NCBI GenBank assembly: GCA_002282015.1
Contig: NCIJ01000003.1
Location: 1 to 64,000, forward strand
Direction of reading: 5' to 3'
Length of the DNA: 64,000 nt
Origin: Sulfuricurvum sp. 17-40-25
Lineage (GTDB): Bacteria; Campylobacterota; Campylobacteria; Campylobacterales; Sulfurimonadaceae
Position numbers and translations under genes: made by a program. Positions 29,728-39,265 of the stretch are shown in pieces. Numbering within the stretch: the stretch's first letter is position 1; the number at the start of each line of letters is the position of its first letter. The notes under the pieces are model-generated. The model did no database searches and was not told the origin of the DNA. It saw only the letters and a list, made by a program, of their open reading frames with translations.

Positions 29728-29735
29728 AAAAGAAG

Positions 29736-30665
29736 TTAACTAAAAAGGGAGTTTACGCTCTCGTTATGATATACGCGACGAATCACTTCTGCAAACAGCG
29801 GTGCAACACTGATGACTTTGATCTTATCACTGTGCCCTCTAAGCACAAGTGTATTAGAGACTACAAGCTCGTCTAGTTCGCCGTTATTGATATTGTCATA
29901 CGCCTTACCACTGAGAACAGCATGGGTTGCACATGCCATAACCGAATTGGCTCCGCGTTTTTTGAGTGCGGCTGCTGCTTTTACCATTGTCCCAGCCGTA
30001 TCTACCATATCGTCAATCATGATAACATCTTTACCCTCAACGTCACCAATGATGTTCATAACCTCAGCTTCGTTCGCTTTTTCACGGCGTTTATCAACAA
30101 TGACCATGTCAAGTCCTAGTTTTTCTGCGAAATAACGAGCCCGTGCGACACCGCCAATATCCGGAGAAGCGATCACAGGATTCGCCAGGTTTTTGGAGCT
30201 GATGTACTCTTGAAAAATGATAGACCCATAAAGATTATCGACAGGAATATCAAAAAATCCTTGAATCTGACCTGCATGCAAATCAATCGTTACAACACGA
30301 TCAACTCCTGCTTTTTCAAACATATCGGCAACAAGGCGAGCCGTAATAGGAACACGAGGTGCGGCTTTACGATCTTGTCTTGCGTATCCGAAATAGGGAA
30401 CAACAGCTGTAATCGAACTCGCAGAACTTCGGCGAAGCGCATCGGTCATAATCAAGAGTTCCATCAGGTTGTCATTAGAAGGGGCACCCGTACTTTGTAT
30501 AATAAAGACATCGCGTCCGCGAACACTTTCAGCAATCTGAACGTTTATTTCACCGTCACTAAAACGTTTTATTTCCGCCTTTGAAAGGGGAACATCGAGT
30601 GTTTTACAAACTTCTACCGAAAACTCGGTACATGAAGAACCGCTGAAAATTTTATATCCGCGCAT
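29736..30665 (-). CDS. prs: Ribose-phosphate pyrophosphokinase
   Basis: Makes PRPP from ribose 5-phosphate and ATP for purine, pyrimidine, His and Trp synthesis. Signatures: IFSGSSC at the start, GYARQDRK (about 97), DLHAGQIQGFFDIPVDNLYG (about 128) and the PRPP loop VIMIDDMVDTAGT (about 212). I use ATG 30665, with AGAGGA seven bases upstream; a GTG two codons earlier is too close to that site. The product is 309 residues. Confidence 0.97.
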   Translation of the reverse strand: MRGYKIFSGSSCTEFSVEVCKTLDVPLSKAEIKRFSDGEINVQIAESVRGRDVFIIQSTGAPSNDNLMELLIMTDALRRSSASSITAVVPYFGYARQDRKAAPRVPITARLVADMFEKAGVDRVVTIDLHAGQIQGFFDIPVDNLYGSIIFQEYISSKNLANPVIASPDIGGVARARYFAEKLGLDMVIVDKRREKANEAEVMNIIGDVEGKDVIMIDDMVDTAGTMVKAAAALKKRGANSVMACATHAVLSGKAYDNINNGELDELVVSNTLVLRGHSDKIKVISVAPLFAEVIRRVYHNESVNSLFS

Positions 30666-30734
30666 GCGCACATCCTCTTGACGTAATTTAAGTGGTGGAA
30701 TTATACCTCTAGCACCCTTAGCAAGGGGTTAAAA

Positions 30735-31922
30735 TTAGGTTCGATAATCCGCATTTATTTTGACATACTCGTGACCTAAATCACACCCATATGCCGTAAA
30801 CGATCCATCATCTAGTCCGATATCACAATGAATGATAAACCTGTTTTTTTGCATCACTGCCGCAGCCAGTGGTTCAAGTTTTGCATCAAAAAGAAGCTCT
30901 CCTTTTCGATACACGCACACATCATCAAACCAGATACTCAAGGTACTTTCATCACACTCTATACCGCTGGCACCTACCGTTGAGGCAATGCGTCCCCAGT
31001 TAGGATCTTCTCCAAAAAGAGCTGTTTTCACCAGTAACGAATTACTAAGTGCTTTTGCTGCAACTTCTGCTTGGATATTATTTTGTGCACCAGTGACTTT
31101 ATAGGTTACCAATTTAGTCGCTCCCTCGCCATCACGCACCATCTCTTTGGCCAAAAAGAGCATTATGGCTTCGAGTGCTCCTCGAAATGCTTCGGGATGA
31201 AACGCACCGCTTTTTCCATTCGCCATGACCAATACGGTGTCATTGGTCGAAGTATCCCCATCCACACTGGCTGCATTAAACGTCGTTTTAGTACATTCAT
31301 CCAAAACACTTTGCATCGTTGCTTGATCCACCAAAGCATCGGTCGTAATAAAACACAGCATAGTCGCCATTGCAGGATTGATCATCCCAGCACCCTTCGC
31401 CATTGCACCGATGCGAAATGATTTACCGCCCTCAAGCTTTACTTCAAATGCTATACGCTTTGAAAATGTGTCTGTCGTCATGATCGCTTCTGATGCATTG
31501 TTACTCTCACGTTTTGAAAGATCAAACTTCATCGCACCCTCAATGATTTTTTTCTTTGGAAGACGTACCCCAATAACTCCCGTAGAACTCATAATAGGAT
31601 GTTGAATCTGCGGAAATTTATCGCTTAGAGCATTTAAGACCTCGTCAATGTCTTCGATTCCAGCAGGGCCAGTCATTGCATTGGCATTTTTGGCATTAAT
31701 AAGGACAAAATTACCCTCAAACTGCCCTTTTTTACGAAAATGACGTATTGGTGCAGCTGTCATTTTATTGGTGGTAAATACGGAGGCAATTACACATGGT
31801 GTATCGGAATAGATAAATGCGAGATCTTTCGCTCCCTCTTTTTTAAGACCGATATGGATGCCATCAGCGTAAAAACCTGTTGCGGAACATACACCGCCAT
31901 CAATACTTTCAATAGTGTACAT
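30735..31922 (-). CDS. argJ: Bifunctional ornithine acetyltransferase / N-acetylglutamate synthase
   Basis: Transfers acetyl from N-acetylornithine to glutamate in the cyclic arginine pathway. The autocleavage region is KGAGMINPAMATMLCF, where the new N-terminal Thr of ATML is the nucleophile. STNDTVLVMANG is another family motif. I use ATG 31922 (MYTIESIDGG), which has GGAG nine bases upstream, rather than a start five codons earlier; the product is 395 residues. Whether it also uses acetyl-CoA cannot be told. Confidence 0.95.
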   Translation of the reverse strand: MYTIESIDGGVCSATGFYADGIHIGLKKEGAKDLAFIYSDTPCVIASVFTTNKMTAAPIRHFRKKGQFEGNFVLINAKNANAMTGPAGIEDIDEVLNALSDKFPQIQHPIMSSTGVIGVRLPKKKIIEGAMKFDLSKRESNNASEAIMTTDTFSKRIAFEVKLEGGKSFRIGAMAKGAGMINPAMATMLCFITTDALVDQATMQSVLDECTKTTFNAASVDGDTSTNDTVLVMANGKSGAFHPEAFRGALEAIMLFLAKEMVRDGEGATKLVTYKVTGAQNNIQAEVAAKALSNSLLVKTALFGEDPNWGRIASTVGASGIECDESTLSIWFDDVCVYRKGELLFDAKLEPLAAAVMQKNRFIIHCDIGLDDGSFTAYGCDLGHEYVKINADYRT

Positions 31923-32020
31923 AAGAAAAAACTCCAAAATTTTTAAAGTGCTATATTATAAACAGTCATGCCTAGAATAAGGTTAAAGTTGTGTTGTGAG
32001 AAAATTTGAGGAAATTAAGA

Positions 32021-32063
32021 GAAAAAATCGGGAAAGATTCCCGAAATGCGTGGGACACCACGC
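32021..32063 (-). terminator. Tandem-hairpin terminator of rpmB
   Basis: On the minus strand after rpmB come GCGTGG/CCACGC (32048-32063) and then CGGGAA/TTCCCG (32029-32043), each a perfect six-pair stem. The second is followed directly by ATTTTTTCTC, a classic Rho-independent terminator. Confidence 0.88.
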
Positions 32064-32069
32064 GGGAAG

Positions 32070-32258
32070 TTACGAATCTTTTTTAAGAGTACGAAGCTCG
32101 GAAGCAGCGATTCTGATTTTTTTCGTGGTTCCGTCTTCAAGCGTAATACGAACAGTGCGAAGGTTTGGTAAAAAACGACGCTTAGTTCTGTTTTTAGCAT
32201 GAGAAACGTTATTCCCGCTCATTGGGCCTTTACCGCTAATAGCACATCTTCTTGCCAT
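32070..32258 (-). CDS. rpmB: Ribosomal protein bL28
   Basis: A 62-residue basic ribosomal protein: [20 protein letters not shown], then [15 protein letters not shown] are standard L28. It stands alone with its own double-hairpin terminator. Its position next to rpe and a DnaQ-like exonuclease recalls a gene order I remember from Campylobacter, though here extra signalling genes lie between. Confidence 0.97.
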   Translation of the reverse strand: MARRCAISGKGPMSGNNVSHAKNRTKRRFLPNLRTVRITLEDGTTKKIRIAASELRTLKKDS

Positions 32259-32407
32259 TTGAGGCTCCTTGCGTAAAATTTAGGTTGCGAATACTACCTT
32301 ATTAAACCCAAAGGTTACCTTAAAAGCACTTCCTATCCAATTCTTTTCACTACTCTTGATAATTTCAAGTCAGTTTTAATCTACTCATACTACAATAAAG
32401 AAAAATA

Positions 32408-33232
32408 TTGGATAACCATAGTATCGTGATTACTTCAGATGAAATAGCAATATACATTCAAAACATTCCTCCTGCACCTGCTGTTGTACGAGAAGCCCTG
32501 AATTATGCACGTGCCGGTGATTTAGCAAAAGCTTCCAAATGTGCCGCAGAAGATCCCGCATTGAAGCTTTATCTTAAAGCGCTTATCAACCGTCCTATAT
32601 ACGGATTTCGAAATGAAGTCTCTGATGTAGCTCAGATTTTTGGAATCCTCGGGCTTAGTGCAACACAACAAACCCTTTACAATTATCTCTTAAGTTTACT
32701 GACCCCTAAAAAATGGGAACTTTTTGCACTTAGCAATCATCAGTTCTATGATTTGCAAGCTTCTATCAGTAAACATTGGGAAGCCATCTTGAGCCATCTA
32801 AAAATTGATGACAAAGAGATACAAAGTGCTATTTCTTTGATCCCGGCGAGTATCATTGTATGCGAAGCCCTCTTTGCAAAACGAAAAACCGAAGTATCAC
32901 AACTACGTTCAGTCAAGGCGCTTGACTTTAATACTATCCTTTTTCGTATAACCGGTAATGACCTATTTGACCTCTCAGGAGCAATTGCTCGTAAGTGGGA
33001 AATGCCCTCACGAATCATAGACTTGATTCAGTCCGCTTCGGGAATGAATGAAAACCTCACCGGGCAAGAACGTCTTTTAGCACAATGGATGCACCTTTTA
33101 CTCTTCTATGAACTGAGTCAAAGCGCCTATGTAACTGCCGGACTTAATGACTTTATTGACTTTAAAATCGAATTTGTCCAGGACATTTACGAATCTTTTG
33201 CACAGGTGGTTCAGTACACATGCGAGCCGTAG
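32408..33232 (+). CDS. HDOD domain protein
   Basis: A 274-residue protein resembling HDOD domains (HD-like helical domains in signal transduction): IPPAPAVVREALNYARAGDL near residue 20, DVAQIFGILGLSATQQTLYN near 75, then helical sequence. The usual HD metal residues are not expected in this group. No ATG is available at the start; TTG 32408 or GTG 32426 must be used, with only a weak A-rich ribosome site. The end overlaps the CheX-like gene by 13 bp, so the two act as a unit. Likely a c-di-GMP/chemotaxis-type regulator, but its output is unknown. Confidence 0.72.
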   Translation: MDNHSIVITSDEIAIYIQNIPPAPAVVREALNYARAGDLAKASKCAAEDPALKLYLKALINRPIYGFRNEVSDVAQIFGILGLSATQQTLYNYLLSLLTPKKWELFALSNHQFYDLQASISKHWEAILSHLKIDDKEIQSAISLIPASIIVCEALFAKRKTEVSQLRSVKALDFNTILFRITGNDLFDLSGAIARKWEMPSRIIDLIQSASGMNENLTGQERLLAQWMHLLLFYELSQSAYVTAGLNDFIDFKIEFVQDIYESFAQVVQYTCEP

Positions 33233-34614
33233 TCAAAGGACGTATCGGAGTTTTTTACCTGCAAGGATTCTTGGATGGAAACAATGCACCAAGTTTCCTG
33301 ACCATTGAAGATATCAAAGCCACAGAAGAGCTCAATATTGACATGCTTCTTGTCTCTTTAAAAAAGGTGGTCTTTTTTAATAAAAATGGACTCGATGTTT
33401 TTGTTAGACTCTTAACCACTGTTCGTAATCATCAACATATCACCGTCGGATTTTGTGATTACGATCACTCTAAATTTAATATCATTAACACTTTTTACAA
33501 AGATGGTGCCGGTTTTTCACTTTTTAAAACTCAAGAGATTGCTGAACTTTTCACCTCCAGTAATAAAACTGAATCTAGGACTGTTTTACTCTATAATGAA
33601 GACCCATCGCAACGTTCAGCAATGGCGATTGAACTTTTTGATTACGGTCATAACCCTATTATGGCACAAAGCAAGCAAGAGTTTGAAGATAAAAAGAGCA
33701 GCCCAGATCTTTATTATGCCATTATCGAAGATACAAATTTAGGAAACTATGGACAAAAAGTAGCGACCAGAGTCACCGGAAATGCTATTATTTACACTAT
33801 TTCTCAGTTTTTAGATGCTGAAATAAGCGATACCTTTAATCTATCCTACCACCAAAACTCATTGAATGTCGGATTCCGTCTTTTTATTTTTGATGCCTAT
33901 AAAGTCATCTCTATGAATGTTCATGCTCTTAACTTTTTTACTAAACTGGCCTCTGCTGCCGCAGAGTACAATGCATCAATCTGTTTTGTGGGGCTATCCT
34001 TTGAAAAAACACCTGAATCATTTAAAAATGAGCTTGAAGATGCAGGTCTAATGTTTTTTGACAACATGGATGATATCCTCAAAAACAAAGAACTTTTACA
34101 AGAGCTCGGAGGCGGGGGCGGAGCCGCAGCCAAACAAAATCGCTCTCTTAACAAGTCTTTAATCAATGAATTACCACAGTTTATAGAAGCTACCGTATCG
34201 ACTATTGCAATGATGACCAATGCTACGGCTATCAAAAATTCAGTCAATATTCAAACATTGGACATACCAACCATAAGTGATCAATACGCCAGTTCTATTG
34301 GTTTTTACGGAGATGTAGATGGCCTAATTATTCTAATTTTTCCTAGAACTATTGCCAAAAAAGCCTGTGAGCTGCTCATTGGTGATGCAAATGCCAGCGA
34401 AGAGGAAGTACTCGACTCTTTAGCCGAATTTGTAAATATCATCGCGGGACGTGCAAAAGTCCTGTTAACGGCTAAAAAGCATATTTTAGACATTACACTT
34501 CCACGTACCTATGCGGATGTAAACACCCTTCTTGAAATAGCCCAAAATAAAAAAGGGGTACAAGTTGACCTTAGTTTTGAGGGTGAAAACTTTATCTTTT
34601 TCCTGACACGATAA
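33220..34614 (+). CDS. Multidomain STAS-like / CheX phosphatase-like protein
   Basis: A 464-residue cytoplasmic protein. The first 110 residues look like a STAS-type fold (VVFFNKNGLDVFVRLL). About 115-190 resembles a degenerate receiver domain (TVLLYNEDPSQRSAMAIELF). A second STAS-like part (about 195-295) follows, then a Gly/Ala linker (GGGGGAAAK) and a C-terminal CheX domain. CheX proteins dephosphorylate CheY-P, and the catalytic Glu and Asn are seen in SLAEFVNIIAG (about 407-417). It overlaps the HDOD gene by 13 bp. Domain boundaries for the first three parts are inferred from pattern only. Confidence 0.7.
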   Translation: MRAVVKGRIGVFYLQGFLDGNNAPSFLTIEDIKATEELNIDMLLVSLKKVVFFNKNGLDVFVRLLTTVRNHQHITVGFCDYDHSKFNIINTFYKDGAGFSLFKTQEIAELFTSSNKTESRTVLLYNEDPSQRSAMAIELFDYGHNPIMAQSKQEFEDKKSSPDLYYAIIEDTNLGNYGQKVATRVTGNAIIYTISQFLDAEISDTFNLSYHQNSLNVGFRLFIFDAYKVISMNVHALNFFTKLASAAAEYNASICFVGLSFEKTPESFKNELEDAGLMFFDNMDDILKNKELLQELGGGGGAAAKQNRSLNKSLINELPQFIEATVSTIAMMTNATAIKNSVNIQTLDIPTISDQYASSIGFYGDVDGLIILIFPRTIAKKACELLIGDANASEEEVLDSLAEFVNIIAGRAKVLLTAKKHILDITLPRTYADVNTLLEIAQNKKGVQVDLSFEGENFIFFLTR

Positions 34615-34666
34615 ATAAAGCTCCCTTTTTCGCTAAAATAGCATAAAAATATTCAAGGGTTTTATC

Positions 34667-35308
34667 ATGCTCGTTGCCCCAAGTATTCTCTCTGCCGATT
34701 TTGGAAATTTAGCGCGCGATGTACGTGCTATTTGTGATGCTGGATGTGATCTTGTTCATGTCGATGTTATGGATGGACACTTTGTCCCTAACATGACGAT
34801 CGGGCCTGTTGTCGTAAGTGCCATTGCAAAAGCCGCTACCAAACCCCTCGATATTCATCTCATGGTGGAGAACAACTCTTTTTTTGTAGACCTCTTCGCA
34901 CCTCTTAAACCTGAATATATCTCCTTTCACATTGAAGAAGAAAAAAATGCCCATCGTCTGGTCCAAAAGATACGTTCTTTGGGGATAAAACCTGCAGTAG
35001 TTCTCAATCCGCATACTCCTGCTGAAGCAATCGAATACTTATTGGGTGATTTGGACATGGTTCTCGTTATGAGTGTCAATCCCGGATTCGGAGGGCAAAA
35101 ATTCATCCCAACGGTTATTGAAAAAATCAAACGTTTGAAAGTACTTCGTGATCGTATCAATCCCTCATGTCTTATTGAAATCGATGGGGGTGTTGGCAGC
35201 AGTAACATTTCCCTTTTAAAAGAAGCGGGCGTCGATGTCTGTGTTGCCGGAAGCTATGTCTTTGGTGCAGATGATTATAAAACGGCTATTGACAGCCTTC
35301 GCGTATGA
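34667..35308 (+). CDS. rpe: Ribulose-phosphate 3-epimerase
   Basis: Interconverts ribulose-5-P and xylulose-5-P in the pentose-phosphate or Calvin pathway. TIM-barrel motifs: PSILSADFGNL, HVDVMDGHFVPNMTIGP (metal site), DIHLMVE, VMSVNPGFGGQKF and EIDGGV are all present. Length 213 is normal. The stop overlaps trpF by 4 bp. Confidence 0.97.
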   Translation: MLVAPSILSADFGNLARDVRAICDAGCDLVHVDVMDGHFVPNMTIGPVVVSAIAKAATKPLDIHLMVENNSFFVDLFAPLKPEYISFHIEEEKNAHRLVQKIRSLGIKPAVVLNPHTPAEAIEYLLGDLDMVLVMSVNPGFGGQKFIPTVIEKIKRLKVLRDRINPSCLIEIDGGVGSSNISLLKEAGVDVCVAGSYVFGADDYKTAIDSLRV

Positions 35309-35892
35309 GAGTAAAAATTTGCGGTATCACATCTCTACACGATGCACAATGTGCCATTAATGCAGGAGCAGATGCTCTTGGCTTTGTTTTTTATCCGCAA
35401 TCTCCTCGCTATATCACCCCCAATGATGCCCGTGAGATCATTAAAAATCTTCCCCCATTTATTGAAAAGGTAGCGCTTTTCGTCAACGAAACGGCGCAAG
35501 AAATTCGTAGTGTCTGCTTATCCACAGGATGTACCCTGGCACAAATACATTTTGAGGTAGATGAAGCATTTTTCGAGACTCTAAACTTTCCATCCTTGCG
35601 TGTCATACGCGCCCAGCGTAAAGAAGACATACTCAAATACAGTGATCAGTATCGACTCATTGATGCTTACTGTGAAAGTTTTGGGGGAAGCGGTAAACGG
35701 CTTAATATTGAGTGGTTTGATAATGTAGATTGCTCTAAAATTATTCTTGCCGGTGGGCTAGACTCTCACAATGTTAGTTCCCTAAAATCGTATGGATTTT
35801 ACGGTGTTGATGTTAGCAGTGGTGTTGAAGCCTCAAAAGGTAAGAAAGACCCTCTGTTAGTCCAATCTTTTATACAAAAGGCAAAAGCGTGA
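35305..35892 (+). CDS. trpF: Phosphoribosylanthranilate isomerase
   Basis: Third step of tryptophan synthesis from chorismate (Amadori rearrangement of PRA). The barrel starts MRVKICGIT, with catalytic Cys7; the Asp general acid is in RLIDAY (about residue 115). LAGGLDSHNV and GVDVSSGVEASKGKKDP form the phosphate site. It overlaps both rpe and the exonuclease gene by 4 bp. Other trp genes are not in the window, so it is a detached trp gene. Confidence 0.95.
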   Translation: MRVKICGITSLHDAQCAINAGADALGFVFYPQSPRYITPNDAREIIKNLPPFIEKVALFVNETAQEIRSVCLSTGCTLAQIHFEVDEAFFETLNFPSLRVIRAQRKEDILKYSDQYRLIDAYCESFGGSGKRLNIEWFDNVDCSKIILAGGLDSHNVSSLKSYGFYGVDVSSGVEASKGKKDPLLVQSFIQKAKA

Positions 35893-36701
35893 AGCTTGAT
35901 CCCAAACAGTTTGCACGTTTGATCAAAAAAGGGATTCCCAAAGAGGAATTTGAATCACTGCTTCCGGGTCCCTCTGAGTTATCTCTACAACTCTTGCAAG
36001 CACAAGGCTTGAATCTGGTTCTAAAAGACAATTTTTATTGTTTAAGCAGTACGTATACCTCGGTTATGGATACTTTATTTTGTATCGTAGACGTTGAGAC
36101 CAATGGTTCTAAACCCTCACAACATCAAATAATTGAAATAGGTGCTGTAAAATTGCAAAATGGCGTCATTATAGATACCTATGACAGCTTGGTGTATGCA
36201 ACCGATATTTCAAAACAAATTCAAGAGATAACAGGAATCAGTGTACAGCAAACCCTAAAAGCTCCAGCTCTTGTAAAAGTGATGCACGAGTTTCGGCTAT
36301 TCTTAGGCGATGCGGTCTTTGTCGGACATGACGCGAAATTTGATTATAATTTTGTATCTGCGATGATGGAGCGTATTGGATTAGATGCTTTACTCAACCG
36401 CTCATTATGTACCATTGATTTAGCAGAACGCACGATAGAAAGTGAACGATATGGGCTGGCCTACCTCAATGAGCAACTGCAGCTTTACCGAGAAGCCACG
36501 CATCATCGTGCACTCTCAGATGCCATGACAACGACAAAACTTCTTAAACGAACTCTGCCATTGGTCCCAAAATCGATACATACATGTGAAGAATTGATTG
36601 CATTTTCAAAAGAGGCGAAACGACTTAAACGACTTAAACCGATCCCAAAGAAAGTTGAAGAGGAAGAGCCTCTTATTCAGAGTAGCGGCCAACTGCAGTA
36701 A
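35889..36701 (+). CDS. DnaQ-like 3'-5' exonuclease (DEDDh)
   Basis: A 270-residue protein with an N-terminal extension (about 1-65) and a DEDDh exonuclease domain: CIVDVETNG (about 66), [11 protein letters not shown] (about 149) and [11 protein letters not shown] (about 203) supply the acidic residues and His. It may be the proof-reading epsilon subunit of DNA polymerase III or a related repair nuclease; in this phylum such a protein is commonly annotated dnaQ. It overlaps trpF by 4 bp, and its last 29 bp overlap accA on the other strand. Confidence 0.85.
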   Translation: MKLDPKQFARLIKKGIPKEEFESLLPGPSELSLQLLQAQGLNLVLKDNFYCLSSTYTSVMDTLFCIVDVETNGSKPSQHQIIEIGAVKLQNGVIIDTYDSLVYATDISKQIQEITGISVQQTLKAPALVKVMHEFRLFLGDAVFVGHDAKFDYNFVSAMMERIGLDALLNRSLCTIDLAERTIESERYGLAYLNEQLQLYREATHHRALSDAMTTTKLLKRTLPLVPKSIHTCEELIAFSKEAKRLKRLKPIPKKVEEEEPLIQSSGQLQ

Positions 36702-37608
36702 GACGATTGTAGCGTTTTTCAAGACGCTCTTCATCACTAAGTTTTCTAAGTGCACCAATTTGTGCCATGAAATAGGTTTTAATAGCTTCCCCTGCCCCTG
36801 CTTTATCTCTGTGTGCACCAATAAGTGGTTCAGGAATAATATCATCGATCAAATCCAATGACTTCAAATCAGCACTCGTGATCTTAAGTGCTTTTGTTGC
36901 CGCTTCTACCTTTGTAGGATCGTTCCACAAAATAGCCGAACACCCTTCTGGAGAAATGACACTGAATACGGAATAACGCATCATAGCAAGCTTATCCGCA
37001 ACACCAATAGCCAATGCGCCACCACTACCACCCTCACCGATAACGATTGAAACGGTAATCGTATTCAAATTCGAAAGTTCCAGAAGATTTCGTGCAATCG
37101 CTTCACTTTGATTACGTTCTTCGGCTCCAAGACCTGGATAAGCGCCCGGAGTATCTATGAGCATCAATAGAGGTATTTTGAACTTTTCTGCCATCTTGGC
37201 AACACGAAGTGCTTTACGATACCCTTCCGGATTTGGCATTCCAAAATTACGCTTGAGCTTATTTTTGGTACCACGTCCTTTTTGCTCACCGATAATCATA
37301 ACCCGTTCTTCACCGATATAACCGATATAACAAACGATTGAAAGATCATCTCTAAAATGACGATCACCATGCAACTCGTATTTTTTATCAAGCAAAAAAT
37401 TGATGTAGTCAATCGCATAAGGGCGATCTTGATGACGTGCTAATTGTAATTCTTGATAAGGGGAAAGATTCGCGTAGGTTTTAGCAACCTCTTTTTCAAG
37501 ATCTATTTTGAGGATATTGACTGCATGATGATCATAACGAATTTCTGCAGCAATGATTTCCTCTTGAATTTGACAAATCTTCTGTTCGAAATCAAGATAC
37601 GTAGCCAA
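36673..37608 (-). CDS. accA: Acetyl-CoA carboxylase carboxyltransferase subunit alpha
   Basis: With AccD makes malonyl-CoA for fatty-acid synthesis. Motifs: [57 protein letters not shown] and [15 protein letters not shown] (oxyanion region). Length 311 is normal. It is the last gene of the gpmI-fabG-acpP-fabF-accA run, nine bases after fabF. Confidence 0.97.
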   Translation of the reverse strand: MATYLDFEQKICQIQEEIIAAEIRYDHHAVNILKIDLEKEVAKTYANLSPYQELQLARHQDRPYAIDYINFLLDKKYELHGDRHFRDDLSIVCYIGYIGEERVMIIGEQKGRGTKNKLKRNFGMPNPEGYRKALRVAKMAEKFKIPLLMLIDTPGAYPGLGAEERNQSEAIARNLLELSNLNTITVSIVIGEGGSGGALAIGVADKLAMMRYSVFSVISPEGCSAILWNDPTKVEAATKALKITSADLKSLDLIDDIIPEPLIGAHRDKAGAGEAIKTYFMAQIGALRKLSDEERLEKRYNRLTAVGRYSE

Positions 37609-37617
37609 GAAAAACCT

Positions 37618-38835
37618 TTAGATTTTTTTGAAAATAACGACACCGTTTGTGCCGCCAAATCCAAATGAGTTACTCATGATAATATTTAACTCTGCTTTAC
37701 GTGCAACATTAGGAACAACGTCCAAATCACAATTTTCATCCGGGTGTTCGTAGTTGATGGTAGGAGGAATAATACCATCACGCATTGCCATAATACCGAC
37801 AACCGCTTCAATACCACCAGCAGCTCCAAGACAATGTCCCGTTTGACCTTTGGTTGAACTAATCGGAGGACAATTTTCTTTTCCGCCAAATGCTTCTTTG
37901 ATCGCAGCTGTTTCATTTTTGTCATTTGTTGGAGTACTAGTACCGTGCGCGTTGATGTAATCGATCTTAGGATTACCTGCCATTTTAAGAGCAGCTTTCA
38001 TCGCACGAAGAGGGCCCTCAAGGCTTGGTGATGTGATGTGATTTGCATCACCGCTTTCTCCAAAGCCAATCAATTCCGCATACATATGTGCGCCGCGTGC
38101 AACTGCCGCGTCATACTCTTCTAACACTAAGGCAGCTGCCCCCTCACCCAAGACAAAGCCATCACGCTGTGCATCAAAAGGGCGAGATGCGTGTTTTGGA
38201 TCATCATTACGTGTACTAAGCGCTTTCATAGAAGCAAATCCGCCTACACCAACACCCGTAATCGCTGACTCTGCGGCAACGACCAGCATTTGATCCGCTC
38301 CACCCGTCATGATGGTTTTTGCAGCTTCGCTGATACCGTGAGTACCTGCAGCACATGCGGTTACACATGAAAGATTCGGACCTTGTAAACCGTGGTCAAT
38401 CGTCACAAATCCGCCCAGCATGTTGACCAATGCACCAGGAATAAAGAAAGGAGAGATACGACGTGCCCCTTTGGTCTCTAAAATAATAGAATTTTTTTCA
38501 ATAGAAGGGAGTCCGCCGATCCCGGAAGCCGCACTGATTCCAAAACGTTCTTTATCAAACCCTTCTGGAAAATTAGCATCTGCCATTGCTTCTTGCGCTG
38601 CTTTGATACCCAAATGAATAAAACGGTCTGCTTTTTTTACTTCTCTAGCATCCATAACGGTTGCAGGATCAAAATCTTTTACTTCACCAGCAATCTGAGC
38701 ACTTTGCGTTGACGGATCAAAGATAGTGATCATATCGATGCCACATTCACCGTCACAAATGGCTTTAAATGAAGTCTCTTTATCATGACCTACTGCATTG
38801 ATCATGCCCATACCGGTTACTACTATTCGTTTCAC
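37618..38835 (-). CDS. fabF: 3-oxoacyl-ACP synthase II
   Basis: Condensing enzyme of type II fatty-acid synthesis. Catalytic Cys lies in VTACAAGTHGI (about residue 162), the two His in NAHGTSTPTND (about 300) and GQTGHCLGAAGG (about 335). Length 405 is normal. It follows acpP after a 118-base gap that holds a strong hairpin. Confidence 0.97.
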   Translation of the reverse strand: MKRIVVTGMGMINAVGHDKETSFKAICDGECGIDMITIFDPSTQSAQIAGEVKDFDPATVMDAREVKKADRFIHLGIKAAQEAMADANFPEGFDKERFGISAASGIGGLPSIEKNSIILETKGARRISPFFIPGALVNMLGGFVTIDHGLQGPNLSCVTACAAGTHGISEAAKTIMTGGADQMLVVAAESAITGVGVGGFASMKALSTRNDDPKHASRPFDAQRDGFVLGEGAAALVLEEYDAAVARGAHMYAELIGFGESGDANHITSPSLEGPLRAMKAALKMAGNPKIDYINAHGTSTPTNDKNETAAIKEAFGGKENCPPISSTKGQTGHCLGAAGGIEAVVGIMAMRDGIIPPTINYEHPDENCDLDVVPNVARKAELNIIMSNSFGFGGTNGVVIFKKI

Positions 38836-38923
38836 ATCTTCTCCTGCTCATCGCTAATCTTAGATATTTTCTCATCTTTTATTAGAGAGAAAAAACAACT
38901 AAGACCAGTGTAAAATGACTGAA

Positions 38924-38947
38924 TATCAAGGCAAGATAGCCTTGATA
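38924..38947 (-). promoter_or_regulatory. Intercistronic hairpin between acpP and fabF
   Basis: TATCAAGGC and GCCTTGATA pair perfectly over nine bases with a six-base loop, seven bases after the acpP stop. The minus-strand sequence after it (TTCAGTCATTTT) is only mildly T-rich. It may partly stop transcription or protect the 3' end of a short acpP message, giving more ACP than FabF. Confidence 0.6.
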
Positions 38948-38953
38948 AAAGGA

Positions 38954-39184
38954 CTACTTTTTACCTTCGATGTAATTGATTACATCTTGTACTGTTTGGA
39001 TCTTCTCTGCTTCATCATCAGGAATCTCGATATCGAACTTCTCTTCAAGAGCCATTACCAACTCAACAACGTCAAGGCTGTCTGCACCGAGGTCTTCTAC
39101 GAATTTAGAATCCGCTTTAACTTCGTCCGGGTTAACACTTAGTTGTTCAACCACTACTTCTTTAATATCTTCCAATAGCGCCAT
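38954..39184 (-). CDS. acpP: Acyl carrier protein
   Basis: Acidic 76-residue carrier of growing acyl chains. The phosphopantetheine site is in [10 protein letters not shown] (Ser about 36), followed by [19 protein letters not shown]. Length and charge are typical. AGGAGC before the ATG is the ribosome site. It lies between fabG and fabF as usual. Confidence 0.98.
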   Translation of the reverse strand: MALLEDIKEVVVEQLSVNPDEVKADSKFVEDLGADSLDVVELVMALEEKFDIEIPDDEAEKIQTVQDVINYIEGKK

Positions 39185-39265
39185 AATAGCTCCTGTTTTA
39201 ATGAGTAAAATCGTAAAATTATAACATATTTAGCTTAAGTGGCAAAATGTTGCCACTAAGACTTT

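Noticed and set aside
31996-32202. Open frame opposite rpmB
   Set aside because: It reads through the rpmB double-hairpin terminator and is antisense to a certain ribosomal gene.
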